Shown here: piece after piece, positions 20,400 to 28,766 of the stretch
Layout of the letters: each line of letters begins with the position of its first letter
Numbering within the stretch: the first letter of the stretch is position 1
IMG/VR virus record: IMGVR_UViG_3300036799_000135
Coordinates: 1-29,949 of that record
DNA from: a virus
Reading direction: 5' to 3' (one strand)
Length of the DNA stretch: 29,949 bases
Made by a program: the position numbers and the translations under genes
The notes under the pieces: generated by a model
Database searches by the model: none
The model's input: the letters and a program-made list of their open reading frames with translations, nothing else
What the model was told of the DNA's origin: nothing

Positions 20400-20689
20400 T
20401 GGGGAGACTCCGGGGAGATGCGGAGCTGCCCCTCGCCGAACGTCACGAGCACATACGCGACACTGTCAGCGAATAGCCGGCTGTTGATATCGATGATCGG
20501 GCGCTTGTCCGTGCCGGCGACGCGTCGTTCGCCATCCGGGGTGAGGGACAATTCCATGCCGCCATCCGGGAAGGTGACCACCGTGTAGGCCCGACCGCGC
20601 GCGAATCCTGCAGCGGTCAATTGCGTGCCTTGAATCCATACGCGGCGCGCGCCGCGATGCGTGCCAAGCTTGAATCGTTTACTGTCCAT
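20396..20689 (-). CDS. Small beta-rich protein, AbrB/SymE-like pattern
   Basis: 97 residues from ATG 20689, with GGAG 9 bases upstream; a TTG at 20704 is less likely. The pattern of a short basic start, RVWIQGTQLTAAGFARGRAY, then TVVTFPDGGMELSL resembles the AbrB-like swapped-hairpin domain of SymE-type and phage proteins (LxxAGFxxGxxxxV). A second half (KRPIIDINSRLFADSVAYVL) is strand-rich. A DNA- or RNA-binding role would fit but is inference. Confidence 0.55.
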   Translation of the reverse strand: MDSKRFKLGTHRGARRVWIQGTQLTAAGFARGRAYTVVTFPDGGMELSLTPDGERRVAGTDKRPIIDINSRLFADSVAYVLVTFGEGQLRISPESPQ

Positions 20690-20713
20690 GGGGAGATGCT
20701 CCAATGGGGAATG

Positions 20714-20741
20714 CCGGGCGCGTCTTCGTGAGCGCGCCCGG
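20714..20741. terminator. 9-bp GC hairpin after the conserved phage gene
   Basis: CCGGGCGCG (20714-20722) pairs with CGCGCCCGG (20733-20741) around a 10-base loop with TCTTCG, the same geometry and loop motif as the hairpin at 19938. It lies just after the stop of the gene ending at 20750. No T tract is present. Confidence 0.5.
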
Positions 20742-20749
20742 TAGGCGGT

Positions 20750-21706
20750 TTACGCGTTCTCCGGGCCCGGGTGGACCACGAAACCGGAGGTATCCTTCGG
20801 CGCCTTGCGTCCCTTGGCGCGCAGTCCGACGACGACGCCGGCCGGGTCAAGAAACCGCAAGTCGTCTTCGTCTCCGTCGACTACCCGGTATCCGTGCCAC
20901 GTGGCCGGGAGCGGCGCCAGCGTGCCATCGCGGCGCTTATGCGAGCTGACCGCGAAGACGACTGCCACATTCCCGCCGGCCGCAAGCACGCGCAAGCACG
21001 CGTCTTGGTTAGTCTCCGACCGGGAGAACGTAAGGTGATAGTTGGCCGGCATGAGACCGCGCGCGTGCTTGATCACCCGGTCAGCGTGCTTCGTGTAATC
21101 GTAAAACTGCACATCCGGGAAGTGTGCGAAGATGGTCCGGCCGTCGTTCATGCGGAGGACTTCCCATCGCATATCGGATGTCCCGTTGGGACGCATGGCC
21201 GGGGTGAGTCCGCGATAGCCGGCGCGTCTCACAGTCTGTGCGACTTCGCTTATTAGCAAGTCGTTGTATTCGGCCCGATGGTAGAAAAACATGTGCTTGC
21301 GCCATGCCCGGGCGAGGTGAATCTCCGATGGCTTGCCCGACTTTAGAACGATGCCGCCTTGCCCGGCAGTGTCCAGGCATGAGAACGTGCAACCGCCGGA
21401 ACGGTCGGAGCATCCCTCTTGCGCGCCATCGTTAGTCAGCTCGCCGGTAGTCGGCGAGAATCCCTTACGCGCCGGGCTCCAATGTTGGATCGCGGAATAC
21501 CATCCCTTGGCGCGTCCCTTGGCAGTCTTCGGGTTGTATCCGTCCGGGGTGAACAGATTGCTAAAGCCATGGTGCGTTTGCAGGTACTTCGCGGAGAACG
21601 AAGAGCGGCGCGTATAGGATGCGCCGGTCGGATCGCACACCGGGTGTGCGGTCGGAGCGTAGACCGGTGCAACGGTCGACGGCCGGGAGACGGGAGATGT
21701 CGTCAT
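20750..21706 (-). CDS. Conserved phage protein with CTFSCLDTAG motif
   Basis: 318 residues from ATG 21706; 12 extra codons upstream have no ribosome site. There is no good ribosome site at 21706 either. I recognise the pattern of a widespread phage family of unknown function: CTFSCLDTAGQG, then RAWRKHMFFYHRAEYNDLLI, MRPNGTSDMRWE, FPDVQFYDYTKHADR, PANYHLTFSRSETNQ, GGNVAVVFAV, DGDEDDLRFLDPAGVVVGLR and AKG. The fixed Cys pair and the Asp-rich signature suggest a metal-using enzyme, unproven. Length fits the family. It starts the long minus-strand accessory operon, and its upstream region has a 6-3-6 palindrome, so this is probably the regulated first gene. Confidence 0.75.
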   Translation of the reverse strand: MTTSPVSRPSTVAPVYAPTAHPVCDPTGASYTRRSSFSAKYLQTHHGFSNLFTPDGYNPKTAKGRAKGWYSAIQHWSPARKGFSPTTGELTNDGAQEGCSDRSGGCTFSCLDTAGQGGIVLKSGKPSEIHLARAWRKHMFFYHRAEYNDLLISEVAQTVRRAGYRGLTPAMRPNGTSDMRWEVLRMNDGRTIFAHFPDVQFYDYTKHADRVIKHARGLMPANYHLTFSRSETNQDACLRVLAAGGNVAVVFAVSSHKRRDGTLAPLPATWHGYRVVDGDEDDLRFLDPAGVVVGLRAKGRKAPKDTSGFVVHPGPENA

Positions 21707-21716
21707 GAGCGCTAGT

Positions 21717-21731
21717 GTGCCATAGTGGCAC
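21717..21731. promoter_or_regulatory. GTGCCA-tag-TGGCAC operator-like palindrome
   Basis: A perfect 6-3-6 inverted repeat lies 11 bases upstream of the ATG of the minus-strand gene starting at 21706. On the minus strand it contains a TATGGC that could be a -10 box close to a leaderless start. The gap to the small terminase start at 21858 is the divergent promoter region for the packaging and accessory operons. Confidence 0.5.
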
Positions 21732-21857
21732 GCGCTGTGCAAGGTTTATGACCGTCTTTGGCCGGATCCGTTGCCGGATGGCCGATATTCGGCGCAGCAT
21801 GGCCGGCGAGATGTGCCTGAGATGCAGGCCTGGCCGGCGCCGGAACGGGAATTTGTG

Positions 21858-22322
21858 ATGCCGAACGGCACGGTTCAGAAGCGCCTAGCACGCGACCGGT
21901 CGAAGTCTGGGACAGACCGGGAAACGGTCGACGCGCGTGCGAAGCAAGAGCAAGAGCGCTACCTAAAGGCGCTAGAGGCAGTCGGAACGCTAACGGCCGG
22001 GTGTAAGGCAGCGAAGGTGAGCGCTAACACGGTCTACGCATGGCGTGAGATGTCGGAGACGTTCGCCATGCGGGAGAACCAAGCGCGGTCGACGTTCGCA
22101 GACACCCTAGAGGCAGAAGCAGTGCGCCGGGCTCGGCAAGGAACGGAGCGGCCGGTTTATCAGCAGGGACAGCTCGTGGGATACGAGACGGTCTACTCGG
22201 ATGCCTTGCTGTGGAATCTCTTGCGGTCAGCTCGGCCAGAGAAATACCGGGATAGGCTTGATCTCAACGTTTCGAGCGTAGTCAAGCAAGTAGCAGGGTT
22301 CGACCCGGCTGATCTTCTGTGA
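21858..22322 (+). CDS. terS: Terminase small subunit
   Basis: 154 residues from ATG 21858; the frame opens at 21771 but the first 29 residues are Pro-rich with no ribosome site. After a basic start, the DNA-binding HTH is LTAGCKAAKVSANTVYAWRE followed by MSETFAMRENQARSTFADTL. Then RARQGTERPVYQQGQLVGYE leads into VYSDALLWNLLRSARPEKYR, the ending typical of phage small terminases. The protein forms a ring that binds the pac or cos site and loads the large subunit onto DNA. It directly precedes the large subunit. A 6-bp hairpin follows the stop. Confidence 0.8.
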   Translation: MPNGTVQKRLARDRSKSGTDRETVDARAKQEQERYLKALEAVGTLTAGCKAAKVSANTVYAWREMSETFAMRENQARSTFADTLEAEAVRRARQGTERPVYQQGQLVGYETVYSDALLWNLLRSARPEKYRDRLDLNVSSVVKQVAGFDPADLL

Positions 22323-22335
22323 GAGCTGGACCATT

Positions 22336-22355
22336 GAAGCGTAGTGCTTCGCTTC
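22336..22355 (+). other. 6-bp hairpin between terminase genes
   Basis: GAAGCG (22336-22341) with CGCTTC (22350-22355), 8-base loop, in the 52-base gap between the two terminase genes. It is too weak to be sure as a terminator and has no T tract. It could be a pac- or cos-associated structure. Confidence 0.3.
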
Positions 22356-22374
22356 ACAGTTATGTGACCGGTGG

Positions 22375-23856
22375 GTGATTGTGCAGTCTGTCCAGCCGAA
22401 CGTCCGCTCCACGAACGCGCGTTCTAACCGCGAAACATCCGTTCGACCCCCACCCCTGGGGCCAGGCGGGCGCGGCCGGCCCAAACCGGAAGGCGATCCA
22501 CCGAGTAGAAAAAAATCAAATTCCGGTTTGACCCGCACCCCTGAAAAATCCACACACCAAATTTCCGCCAGGATCGACCCTGCCACCAGGCCCTATCAGC
22601 CCAGAGGTACGGCGCTGGACCTGATGCACTACAAGGGGCGGGAGGTATTGCTGTGTGGTCCTGCCAACACTGGCAAGAGCCGGGCTTGCCTCGAGAAACT
22701 GAACGCGATCTGCATGCAGCGGCCGATCAGGGCGGCCATGATCCGCAAGGTGCGGGCGAGCCTGACCCAGGCGGCCATGACCACGTTTCAGGAGAAGGTG
22801 CTGCCGGAGCGGAGCGCGGTCCACTGGCATGATGGGGATCAGGAGTTCCGCTATCCCAATGGGGCGAAGATCGTGGTGGCGGGGCTGGACGATCCGCGCA
22901 AGGTGCTGTCGACGGACTTCGACATCATCTACGTGCAGGAGGCGACCGAGTGTACGGAGGTGGACTGGGGCATCCTGCTGAGCCGCCTGCGGAACGGAGT
23001 GTTGAGCTATCAGCAGCTCATCAGCGACTGCAACCCTGGTGACCCCAACCACTGGCTGAAGCAGCGCTGTGATCGCGGCCAGTGCGTGCTGATGGAGTCG
23101 AAGCACGAGGACAACCCCACGGTCACGGAGGAGTACCTCGCGGCGCTGGACAACCTGCCGGGGTATCTGTACCAGCGACTGCGGCTGGGGCTGTGGACGA
23201 GTGCGGAGGGCATGTACTTCACGGAGTGGAACCCCGAGCTGCACGTGGTTGAGCCGCGCGAGATCCCGCAGCACTGGCCGAAGTGGGTGAGTGTCGACTA
23301 CGGGTTCGCGGCGCCGTTCTGCGCGCTGTGGCATGCGCGGGAGCCCGAAACGCGGAGCATCTTCACCTACCGCGAGTTGTACGCGGCCGGCGTCCGAGAC
23401 GAGACCCAGGCGGACATGATCATCCGCCACTCGAGCGGCGAGTGGCTGCGCCAGGTGGTCCTCGACCCCAGCATGTTCAACGCGCGGACCGAGCAGCAGC
23501 GGCCATCCATCGCCCAGGTCTACGGGCAGCGCGGCGTGGCGAACCTGACCTACGACGGGATCTGGCCGGGGCAGAACAACCGCAAGCAGGGCTGGGCGGT
23601 AATGCGGCGAGCGCTCGCCCACGATGCCGAGCACCCGCCGCGCTGGAAGGTCTTCAAGAGCTGCGCCAACCTGATCCGCGAGCTGCCCGCGCTGGTGCGC
23701 GACCCATTCGATCCGGAGGACGTGGCCGACAAGGTGGGCCACACGAAGATCGATGACCACGCGGCGGACGCGGCCCGCTACGGGTTGTGCGCCGAGGCAG
23801 TGCCCGGTCAGCCTGGCGGCGGCGTGCCGCAGCGCGTGACCGTGGAGCCGCGATGA
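22375..23856 (+). CDS. terL: Terminase large subunit
   Basis: 493 residues as the open frame from GTG 22375; another GTG at 22381 is equally possible. The first 75 residues are Pro/Arg-rich and disordered. The ATPase has Walker A GPANTGKS (95-102), Walker B DIIYVQEATE (183-192) and the coupling motif SDCNPG (217-222). The nuclease has VSVDYGF (D308), VLDPSMF and KIDDHAADAARYGL. This is a complete motor: it cuts concatemers and pumps DNA into the prohead through the portal. The A/T-rich run near 22510 (a seven-A tract) stands out from the GC-rich surroundings and lies in the disordered N-terminus. Confidence 0.93.
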   Translation: MIVQSVQPNVRSTNARSNRETSVRPPPLGPGGRGRPKPEGDPPSRKKSNSGLTRTPEKSTHQISARIDPATRPYQPRGTALDLMHYKGREVLLCGPANTGKSRACLEKLNAICMQRPIRAAMIRKVRASLTQAAMTTFQEKVLPERSAVHWHDGDQEFRYPNGAKIVVAGLDDPRKVLSTDFDIIYVQEATECTEVDWGILLSRLRNGVLSYQQLISDCNPGDPNHWLKQRCDRGQCVLMESKHEDNPTVTEEYLAALDNLPGYLYQRLRLGLWTSAEGMYFTEWNPELHVVEPREIPQHWPKWVSVDYGFAAPFCALWHAREPETRSIFTYRELYAAGVRDETQADMIIRHSSGEWLRQVVLDPSMFNARTEQQRPSIAQVYGQRGVANLTYDGIWPGQNNRKQGWAVMRRALAHDAEHPPRWKVFKSCANLIRELPALVRDPFDPEDVADKVGHTKIDDHAADAARYGLCAEAVPGQPGGGVPQRVTVEPR

Positions 23857-24017
23857 GGACATGGCCGGCGGAGGGGTGCCTCCAATTCCCCATCCCCAAG
23901 AGCCGGCCAGTGGCACCCGACGGGGTGCCTGAGGGTGGCGTCTTGAAGCTGAAGCTGCGGACTCCGTGCGGGGGTTTTCGTGGACAGGCACTGGGCGCCA
24001 CCCGCCCCCCACGCTGA
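23853..24017 (+). CDS. Small protein between terminase and portal
   Basis: 54 residues, ATG overlapping the large terminase stop (ATGA), and TGATG to the next gene. Gly/Pro-rich with LKLKLRTPCGGFRGQ and a basic end. No domain is seen. The overlap on both sides is the main support. Confidence 0.45.
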   Translation: MRTWPAEGCLQFPIPKSRPVAPDGVPEGGVLKLKLRTPCGGFRGQALGATRPPR

Positions 24018-24265
24018 TGCCGGTTCCGCCCGTCCAGTACATGCCTACCAGCAGCCACCGGGCTATGCACTGGGCCGCCGACAATGCGTACCACACGCTG
24101 GCCTGCTGGACCCGCGACCAGCCGGAGGAGGGCGCCGTGAGCGAGCGGCTCGAGTGGCTGTTCATGAGCTGCTTCGCCGCCGGCGCGGTCTGGCGCGACC
24201 AGCACGTGGACGATCCGATGCTCCTCTGGTGCCCGAGAGACGGTGATGGCGACAGCCACCCGTAG
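24017..24265 (+). CDS. Small protein before portal
   Basis: 82 residues from ATG 24017 (TGATG overlap). The sequence is helical and Trp/His-rich (HRAMHWAADNAYHTLACWTR, then LEWLFMSCFAAGAVWRDQHV). It overlaps the portal start by 20 bases. No family is recognised. It may be a packaging or head-assembly accessory protein. Confidence 0.55.
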   Translation: MPVPPVQYMPTSSHRAMHWAADNAYHTLACWTRDQPEEGAVSERLEWLFMSCFAAGAVWRDQHVDDPMLLWCPRDGDGDSHP

Positions 24266-26375
24266 CGGCTACGGCGACAGCACCGCCGCCGACGAGACCA
24301 CCGAGCTGGCCGACGAGCTGCGCCACCGCTTCCGCGACCGCGACGCGCTCTACGCCAGGATCGATGAGGTGCTGTTCATGGAGGGCGGTGTCGACATCCC
24401 GCAGGCGTACCGCAAGACCGCGCTCGAGGTGCGGAGTCCGCTCGCCATCCACATGGCCAACACCGTGGCGGCGGCGCTCACCACCAACCCGCTCACCATC
24501 CAGTTCAGGCCAATTGCCTTCGGCGACATGGCGCAGCAGAACGCCACGCTCAGGGAGCACTTCTTCGAAGCGAGCTGGCACCGCCAGGAGCAGGAGGCCA
24601 ACGCCCAGCTCCTGCGGCTGTTCATGTACGCGCTGGCCACCAAGGGCGAGGGCATCATCAAGACTATCGAGCGGACGAAGACCGCCTGGTCCGAGTACAC
24701 CACCCGCGCCCAGGAGATCGAGGCCGAGCTGGAGTACGACCGCGAATACGATCAGGACGCCAAGGACCGCGTCTACCATCGCACCACCGAGGAGCTGAAG
24801 CTCCAGGCGCCCTACCCCATCGCGTCAATCGACGTGCCGCCGGAGACGTTCTACTACTCGAAGAACGAGAACGGCTTCGCCGCCGCCGTCGAGATCAAAC
24901 AGGTGCCCTACCTCGAGGCGCTGCAGTGCTTCGGCACGGGCATGGACGGGCACGGGCGGGTGATCGACCCGCAGGATTGGCAGGATCTCGATCCGCGCGC
25001 GATGGGGCTGGCCGAGGGCAACTACTCGCGCCTGATGCGCGGCAGCAACCAGATGCTGACCGTGATCGAGGCGTGGGATTACCAGCTCTGCAACATCGTG
25101 TGCATCGGGCCCGGTCAGCAGTCGAGCGGCGCCACCAGCCTGGGCAACGGCACCCTGGTCAAGAGCTTCAACCATGGCTACGGCGACCCGGTGCTCAAGA
25201 CGCTCAAGGGACCGTACTTCCACTGCTACGGCATCACCACCAACAGCCGCCTGCCCGGTCGCGCGGGCATGGGCGTGCTGAATGAGTTCCTCGATCTGTT
25301 CCCGCTCCTCGACAGCCTGCTCACCATCCAGGGGAACGGCGCCTACATGACCGGCTTCCCCGCGTTCAAACGGACCAGCCCCCCGAACAGCGTACCGTCG
25401 ATCCCCGCCGGCGGCGCGCCGTTCGGGGGCGACGGACGCGAGCGCCAGGCCGCCGAGCCCATCGAGCCAGGGACGATCTACCCGTACGACATCGCGCCGG
25501 TCGACCAGCCGCGCGGCGGGCCGATGCTGACCGAGCTGCTGCAGAACGTGCAGAGCATGATCCAGCTCGCGCTGCCTACGGTGGTGCAGGGCGTGGTCGC
25601 GGGCGAGCAGTCAGGTTATGCCATGAATCAGGCGGCTTACCTGGCCAGGTTGGCCTGGGATCCGATTGTCCGGAACGCGCAGACCGCGCTGGGCATGCGC
25701 ACCGGCTTCGAGAGCTGGCTGATCGAGCACCGCATCGGCGAGGACGTGTACGCCTGGGCCGAGGAGCTGCCCAGGCCCACGAAGAACGGCCCGAAGCGCG
25801 GCAGTCCGCAGTTCAAGGCGGGCTGGGTCGGCATCGGTCCGGACGATCTGTCCGGGGTCCACCGCTACGAGGCGCACATCGATATCTCCACCCCATCGGA
25901 TGATGTAGTCAAAACCCGCGCCATCGCCGAGAAATTGAACCTGAAACTCACCACCCTGGAAGACGCGCAGCGGGAGATGGGTGGAAATCCGGACGAGATC
26001 GAGCGCAGCAACCTGCTCATCGCCATGAAGCAGACGCCCGAGATCCAGTCGAAGCTCAAGGAGCTGGTGTTCCAGAAACTGGGCACGCTCCAGGCACCGG
26101 GTCAGGGCGGACCGTCACCGCAGGAGATGGCCGGCATGCCGCCGCCCAACGCGCTGTCGTTCCCGACCGGCGGTGGTCAGATCCCCGGCCAGCCACCGAG
26201 CCAGGGGAATCCGGGCGGCATACCCGGCAACCCGGTGCCGTCACCTGGCCAGGGGATCCCGGCGCCGCAGGGACCGCCGCCCGTGTCCGTCCCTGTCCGG
26301 CAGGGCGGCGTCTCCGGCGCACCCGTGGTGCCGAACATGCCGATGCACCCGCCACCCGGAGGCATGCCCGGCTGA
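24246..26375 (+). CDS. Portal protein
   Basis: 709 residues from ATG 24246; the GTG one codon earlier is equivalent. Position right after the terminase, size and alternating helix/strand pattern fit a large podovirus or SPP1-type portal. It has a helical N-terminal clip/wing (LADELRHRFRDRDALYARID), a strand-rich core with DVPPETFYYSKNENGFAAAV, a central helix rich in Gln/Leu (LLQNVQSMIQLALPTVVQGV) and a helical stem. From residue 615 on the tail is Pro/Gly-rich and disordered. The portal forms the dodecameric DNA channel at the vertex. No enzyme motif is seen. The call rests on order and fold pattern, not on a clear signature motif. Confidence 0.75.
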   Translation: MATATRSGYGDSTAADETTELADELRHRFRDRDALYARIDEVLFMEGGVDIPQAYRKTALEVRSPLAIHMANTVAAALTTNPLTIQFRPIAFGDMAQQNATLREHFFEASWHRQEQEANAQLLRLFMYALATKGEGIIKTIERTKTAWSEYTTRAQEIEAELEYDREYDQDAKDRVYHRTTEELKLQAPYPIASIDVPPETFYYSKNENGFAAAVEIKQVPYLEALQCFGTGMDGHGRVIDPQDWQDLDPRAMGLAEGNYSRLMRGSNQMLTVIEAWDYQLCNIVCIGPGQQSSGATSLGNGTLVKSFNHGYGDPVLKTLKGPYFHCYGITTNSRLPGRAGMGVLNEFLDLFPLLDSLLTIQGNGAYMTGFPAFKRTSPPNSVPSIPAGGAPFGGDGRERQAAEPIEPGTIYPYDIAPVDQPRGGPMLTELLQNVQSMIQLALPTVVQGVVAGEQSGYAMNQAAYLARLAWDPIVRNAQTALGMRTGFESWLIEHRIGEDVYAWAEELPRPTKNGPKRGSPQFKAGWVGIGPDDLSGVHRYEAHIDISTPSDDVVKTRAIAEKLNLKLTTLEDAQREMGGNPDEIERSNLLIAMKQTPEIQSKLKELVFQKLGTLQAPGQGGPSPQEMAGMPPPNALSFPTGGGQIPGQPPSQGNPGGIPGNPVPSPGQGIPAPQGPPPVSVPVRQGGVSGAPVVPNMPMHPPPGGMPG

Positions 26376-26800
26376 TGCCCTACGCCAAGTACGACCCGTA
26401 CGACGTGATCGCCACCGACCTCGCTTACTGGCTCGAGGACATGAGCGATCAGCTCGCCGCCGCCATGGCGCCGCAGGGCGTGGCGCCCTTCGCCGCGCTC
26501 CTGACCGAAGGGCAGAAGCTCGAGTACTACCGCGCGCAGCTCTTCAACACGGACGGCTCGCCCAACACGTCGGGGCGGACGCAGGAGATGAACCGCCTGG
26601 GGCCGCAGGGCTTCCGCCAGGTGTACACCGCTGTGATCAAAGCCTACCCCGACCTCCGTATCCCAGCCCCGCCGCCTGGCGCGCAGATGCCCACTATCGG
26701 TGCGCCGCCAGGACCACCACCGCCCGGACCACCACCACCGCCCGGACCGCCGCCAGAGGCGATGACCGGCGCCCCGCCCGTGCCCGCAGGAGTCGCTTGA
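26375..26800 (+). CDS. Small virion protein with poly-Pro tail
   Basis: 141 residues from ATG 26375, overlapping the portal stop (TGATG). The N-terminal 95 residues are helical and aromatic (DLAYWLEDMSDQLAAAMAPQ, later LGPQGFRQVYTAVIKAYPDL). The rest is Pro/Gly-rich (PPGPPPPGPPPPPGPPPEAM). It lies between portal and the small basic proteins, so it may be a head-assembly or scaffolding protein. No family is recognised. Confidence 0.65.
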   Translation: MPYAKYDPYDVIATDLAYWLEDMSDQLAAAMAPQGVAPFAALLTEGQKLEYYRAQLFNTDGSPNTSGRTQEMNRLGPQGFRQVYTAVIKAYPDLRIPAPPPGAQMPTIGAPPGPPPPGPPPPPGPPPEAMTGAPPVPAGVA

Positions 26801-26946
26801 TGCCGAATACCAGCCGTTCGAACGCCGCGCCCCTGATCCCCGAGGAAGTCCGCAAGATCATGCTCCGCAAGGCACAGCTCAAGATCCCCCGCTACAAGCC
26901 GCCGGGGCGGCGGAAGCGCGCGGCGAGTAACGGGAGATTCGCCTGA
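26800..26946 (+). CDS. Small basic protein
   Basis: 48 residues from ATG 26800 (TGATG overlap). A helical stretch (EEVRKIMLRKAQLKIPRYKP) is followed by a basic end (PGRRKRAASNGRFA). The longer frame on this strand that begins at 26173 is a shadow of the portal tail. It probably is a DNA- or capsid-binding accessory protein. Confidence 0.55.
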   Translation: MPNTSRSNAAPLIPEEVRKIMLRKAQLKIPRYKPPGRRKRAASNGRFA

Positions 26947-27152
26947 TGGCCATCTCTGCCGCCAGACGGCGGTCGCTGCCGTCCAGTTCCTTTGGCCTGC
27001 CGGGCAAGAAGAAGTACCCGCTCGACACCATCGGCCGCGCGCGGAATGCGCTCAGCCGTGCGGCGCAGAACGCCTCGCCCAGTGAGCGCGCGCAGATCAA
27101 GCGCCGGGTGAAGTCCAGATACCCGAGCATCAAGGTGGGCGGAAGGAAATAA
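26946..27152 (+). CDS. Small basic head-region protein
   Basis: 68 residues from ATG 26946 (TGATG overlap). The pattern SSFGLPGKKKYPLDTIGRAR, then NALSRAAQNASPSERAQIKR and VKSRYPS resembles a short motif (LPxxxxYPxDxxxxARNALxRxaqn) present in many phage proteins, where it lies next to head or protease genes. It may mark a prohead-related protein. It is highly basic. Confidence 0.65.
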   Translation: MAISAARRRSLPSSSFGLPGKKKYPLDTIGRARNALSRAAQNASPSERAQIKRRVKSRYPSIKVGGRK

Positions 27153-27155
27153 CGC

Positions 27156-28763
27156 ATGGCCGGTATGACCTACACCGACCTCCAGGCAAACCAGCTCTCG
27201 GCGCAGGTTGCCCAGAACGCCGCCAACCAGCAGTACCTGAATTCCAAGCTTGCCGGCGACGCGGACACCCTTGCCTTCCAGAAGGCTCAGGCTGCGTTTG
27301 CCAACGCGATGTCATCGGCCCAGACCTTCGGCACCAGCCCAGGTGGCGCTGGGATGCCTGGTGCGGGCACGCCAACGATGGCCCAGATGAACCAGTGGGC
27401 CAGCCTATATGGCAACGCCGCCGCGCCGGCGAACCAGTACCAGCAGACGCTCGCCGCGCAGAACCAGCAATTCACCCAACAGCAGACCGCCCAGAACAAT
27501 TACGCCGCGCTGTCGGGCTATTACACGCCCACCGGCTACGACCAGCAGGGCACCATCGGCGCCGGCGTCAACCTGGGCCAGATCGACCAGGCGCTCCAGG
27601 CGTCGCTGGGCCGCGACTACAACCAGAACGTCTTCCACTCGATGACGCAGGGGCTGCAGGGGCAGAACCTGACCTCGCCCCAGGCGATGCAGGGCATCAA
27701 CGCCGCCATCCAGCAGGCGAGCCAGGGCCGGCTGCAGGGCTATCAGGACATCGCCGGCCAGCTTGGCACCAGCGCGTTCGGACAACAGCCGACCCAGGCC
27801 CAGACCATGGCCATGCAGCAGCAACAGGCTGGCCTGACGGGCATGACGACGTACTCGCCCTACCAGGCGGGCGCCTGGCTGCAGGATCCGAACACCGGCG
27901 CCTACGGCCAGGTGTCAGCCAACGGCCAGGTGCGGTCGTTCAACAGTCTCGCCGACGCGGCGGCGGCGGGCATGCCGGTGGCCAACTGGGCCAATGGCCA
28001 GCAGGCGGACCCGGCGCGTGTACAGACGGTGGACCAGTCCCAGTGGGGAAACATGGGCCAGTCGATGTACACGCCGCAGTACCAGCAGCAGCTCTTCAAC
28101 CAGGCGCTGCAGACTGCCCAGTTCCAGCAGGGCACCGCCCAGAACTACCTCCAGCTCCTCTCGCAGCTCCAGGGCCCGGCCGACTACGGCAACTACCTCA
28201 AGGTGCTGGGCTCCACGCCGCAGGGCATCCAGGGGCTGGTCGGCGCGGCGGCGGGCGCGTACATCCCCGGCGGCGGCGTGACCGGCACGCCACAGGCGGC
28301 CAGCCTCCAGTCACTGGTCGGCGCCGGCGCCAGCGGTGTGAGCGGTGGCCAGTACATGAGTCCGGCGCAATGGGTAAGCGGACCCAGCACCACCGGCCAG
28401 AACATGAACGCGCTGCCCGGTGCCGGCACGGGAGCCGTAGCCGGTGGCGGCGGCTACTCGCCCGCCCAGGCGCAGCAGAACGGCAGCGGCGCGCCCGCGC
28501 CCGGCCAGATGGGCTCGATAGCGCCGGGTACGACCACCAGCTATCAGGACTACATGCGTCAGGCGCAGAACCTGCCCGCGCCCAGCCAGCTTGCGCCCCA
28601 GGCGTACAACAACATGACCACCAGCCAGAAGCAGATGCTGCAGGGCATGTACGGGCAGCTTGGCTACAACCAGCAGGACATCAACGACCTGTACAACCAG
28701 TCGCTGCCCAAGTACGCGGCGGGCGGCGGCGGCGTCCAGACCGGGAGCTTCCGGTTGGTCTAG
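27156..28763 (+). CDS. Gln/Ala/Gly-rich virion protein
   Basis: 535 residues from ATG 27156 with GGAAGGA about 8 bases upstream. Composition is extreme: long stretches of Gln, Ala, Gly, Asn, Tyr with few charges (QQYLNSKLAGDADTLAFQKA, ANQYQQTLAAQNQQFTQQQT, AQTMAMQQQQAGL). Coiled-coil-like helices at the N-terminus give way to low-complexity disordered segments (350-480). Ejection, internal head and tape-measure-like proteins of podoviruses look like this. Several Gly/Ala-rich repeats (AAAGAYIPGGG) suggest flexibility. It directly precedes the GH73 lysin, which supports an internal or ejection protein role. No exact family is recognised. Confidence 0.65.
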   Translation: MAGMTYTDLQANQLSAQVAQNAANQQYLNSKLAGDADTLAFQKAQAAFANAMSSAQTFGTSPGGAGMPGAGTPTMAQMNQWASLYGNAAAPANQYQQTLAAQNQQFTQQQTAQNNYAALSGYYTPTGYDQQGTIGAGVNLGQIDQALQASLGRDYNQNVFHSMTQGLQGQNLTSPQAMQGINAAIQQASQGRLQGYQDIAGQLGTSAFGQQPTQAQTMAMQQQQAGLTGMTTYSPYQAGAWLQDPNTGAYGQVSANGQVRSFNSLADAAAAGMPVANWANGQQADPARVQTVDQSQWGNMGQSMYTPQYQQQLFNQALQTAQFQQGTAQNYLQLLSQLQGPADYGNYLKVLGSTPQGIQGLVGAAAGAYIPGGGVTGTPQAASLQSLVGAGASGVSGGQYMSPAQWVSGPSTTGQNMNALPGAGTGAVAGGGGYSPAQAQQNGSGAPAPGQMGSIAPGTTTSYQDYMRQAQNLPAPSQLAPQAYNNMTTSQKQMLQGMYGQLGYNQQDINDLYNQSLPKYAAGGGGVQTGSFRLV

Positions 28764-28766
28764 CTG

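Larger units (their letters stand above)
18465..21007 (+). repeat. Ten dispersed GCGTCTTC/G octamers in the accessory operon
   Basis: GCGTCTTC occurs at 18465, 18825, 19225, 19734, 19800, 19945, 20200 and 20720, and GCGTCTTG at 19300 and 21000, all in plus orientation and in differing reading frames of the minus-strand genes. Two of them lie in the loops of the two 9-bp hairpins (19938, 20714). Four others have short flanking complementary arms. Elsewhere in the window the octamer is rare. Confidence 0.7.

Noticed and set aside
22516-24165. 549-residue minus-strand open frame
   Set aside because: Antisense to the large terminase, whose motifs are clear.
26173-26946. 257-residue frame over portal tail and next gene
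   Set aside because: Only the last 48 codons (from 26800) form a supported gene; the rest is a shadow of the Pro/Gly-rich portal tail and of the 26375 gene.
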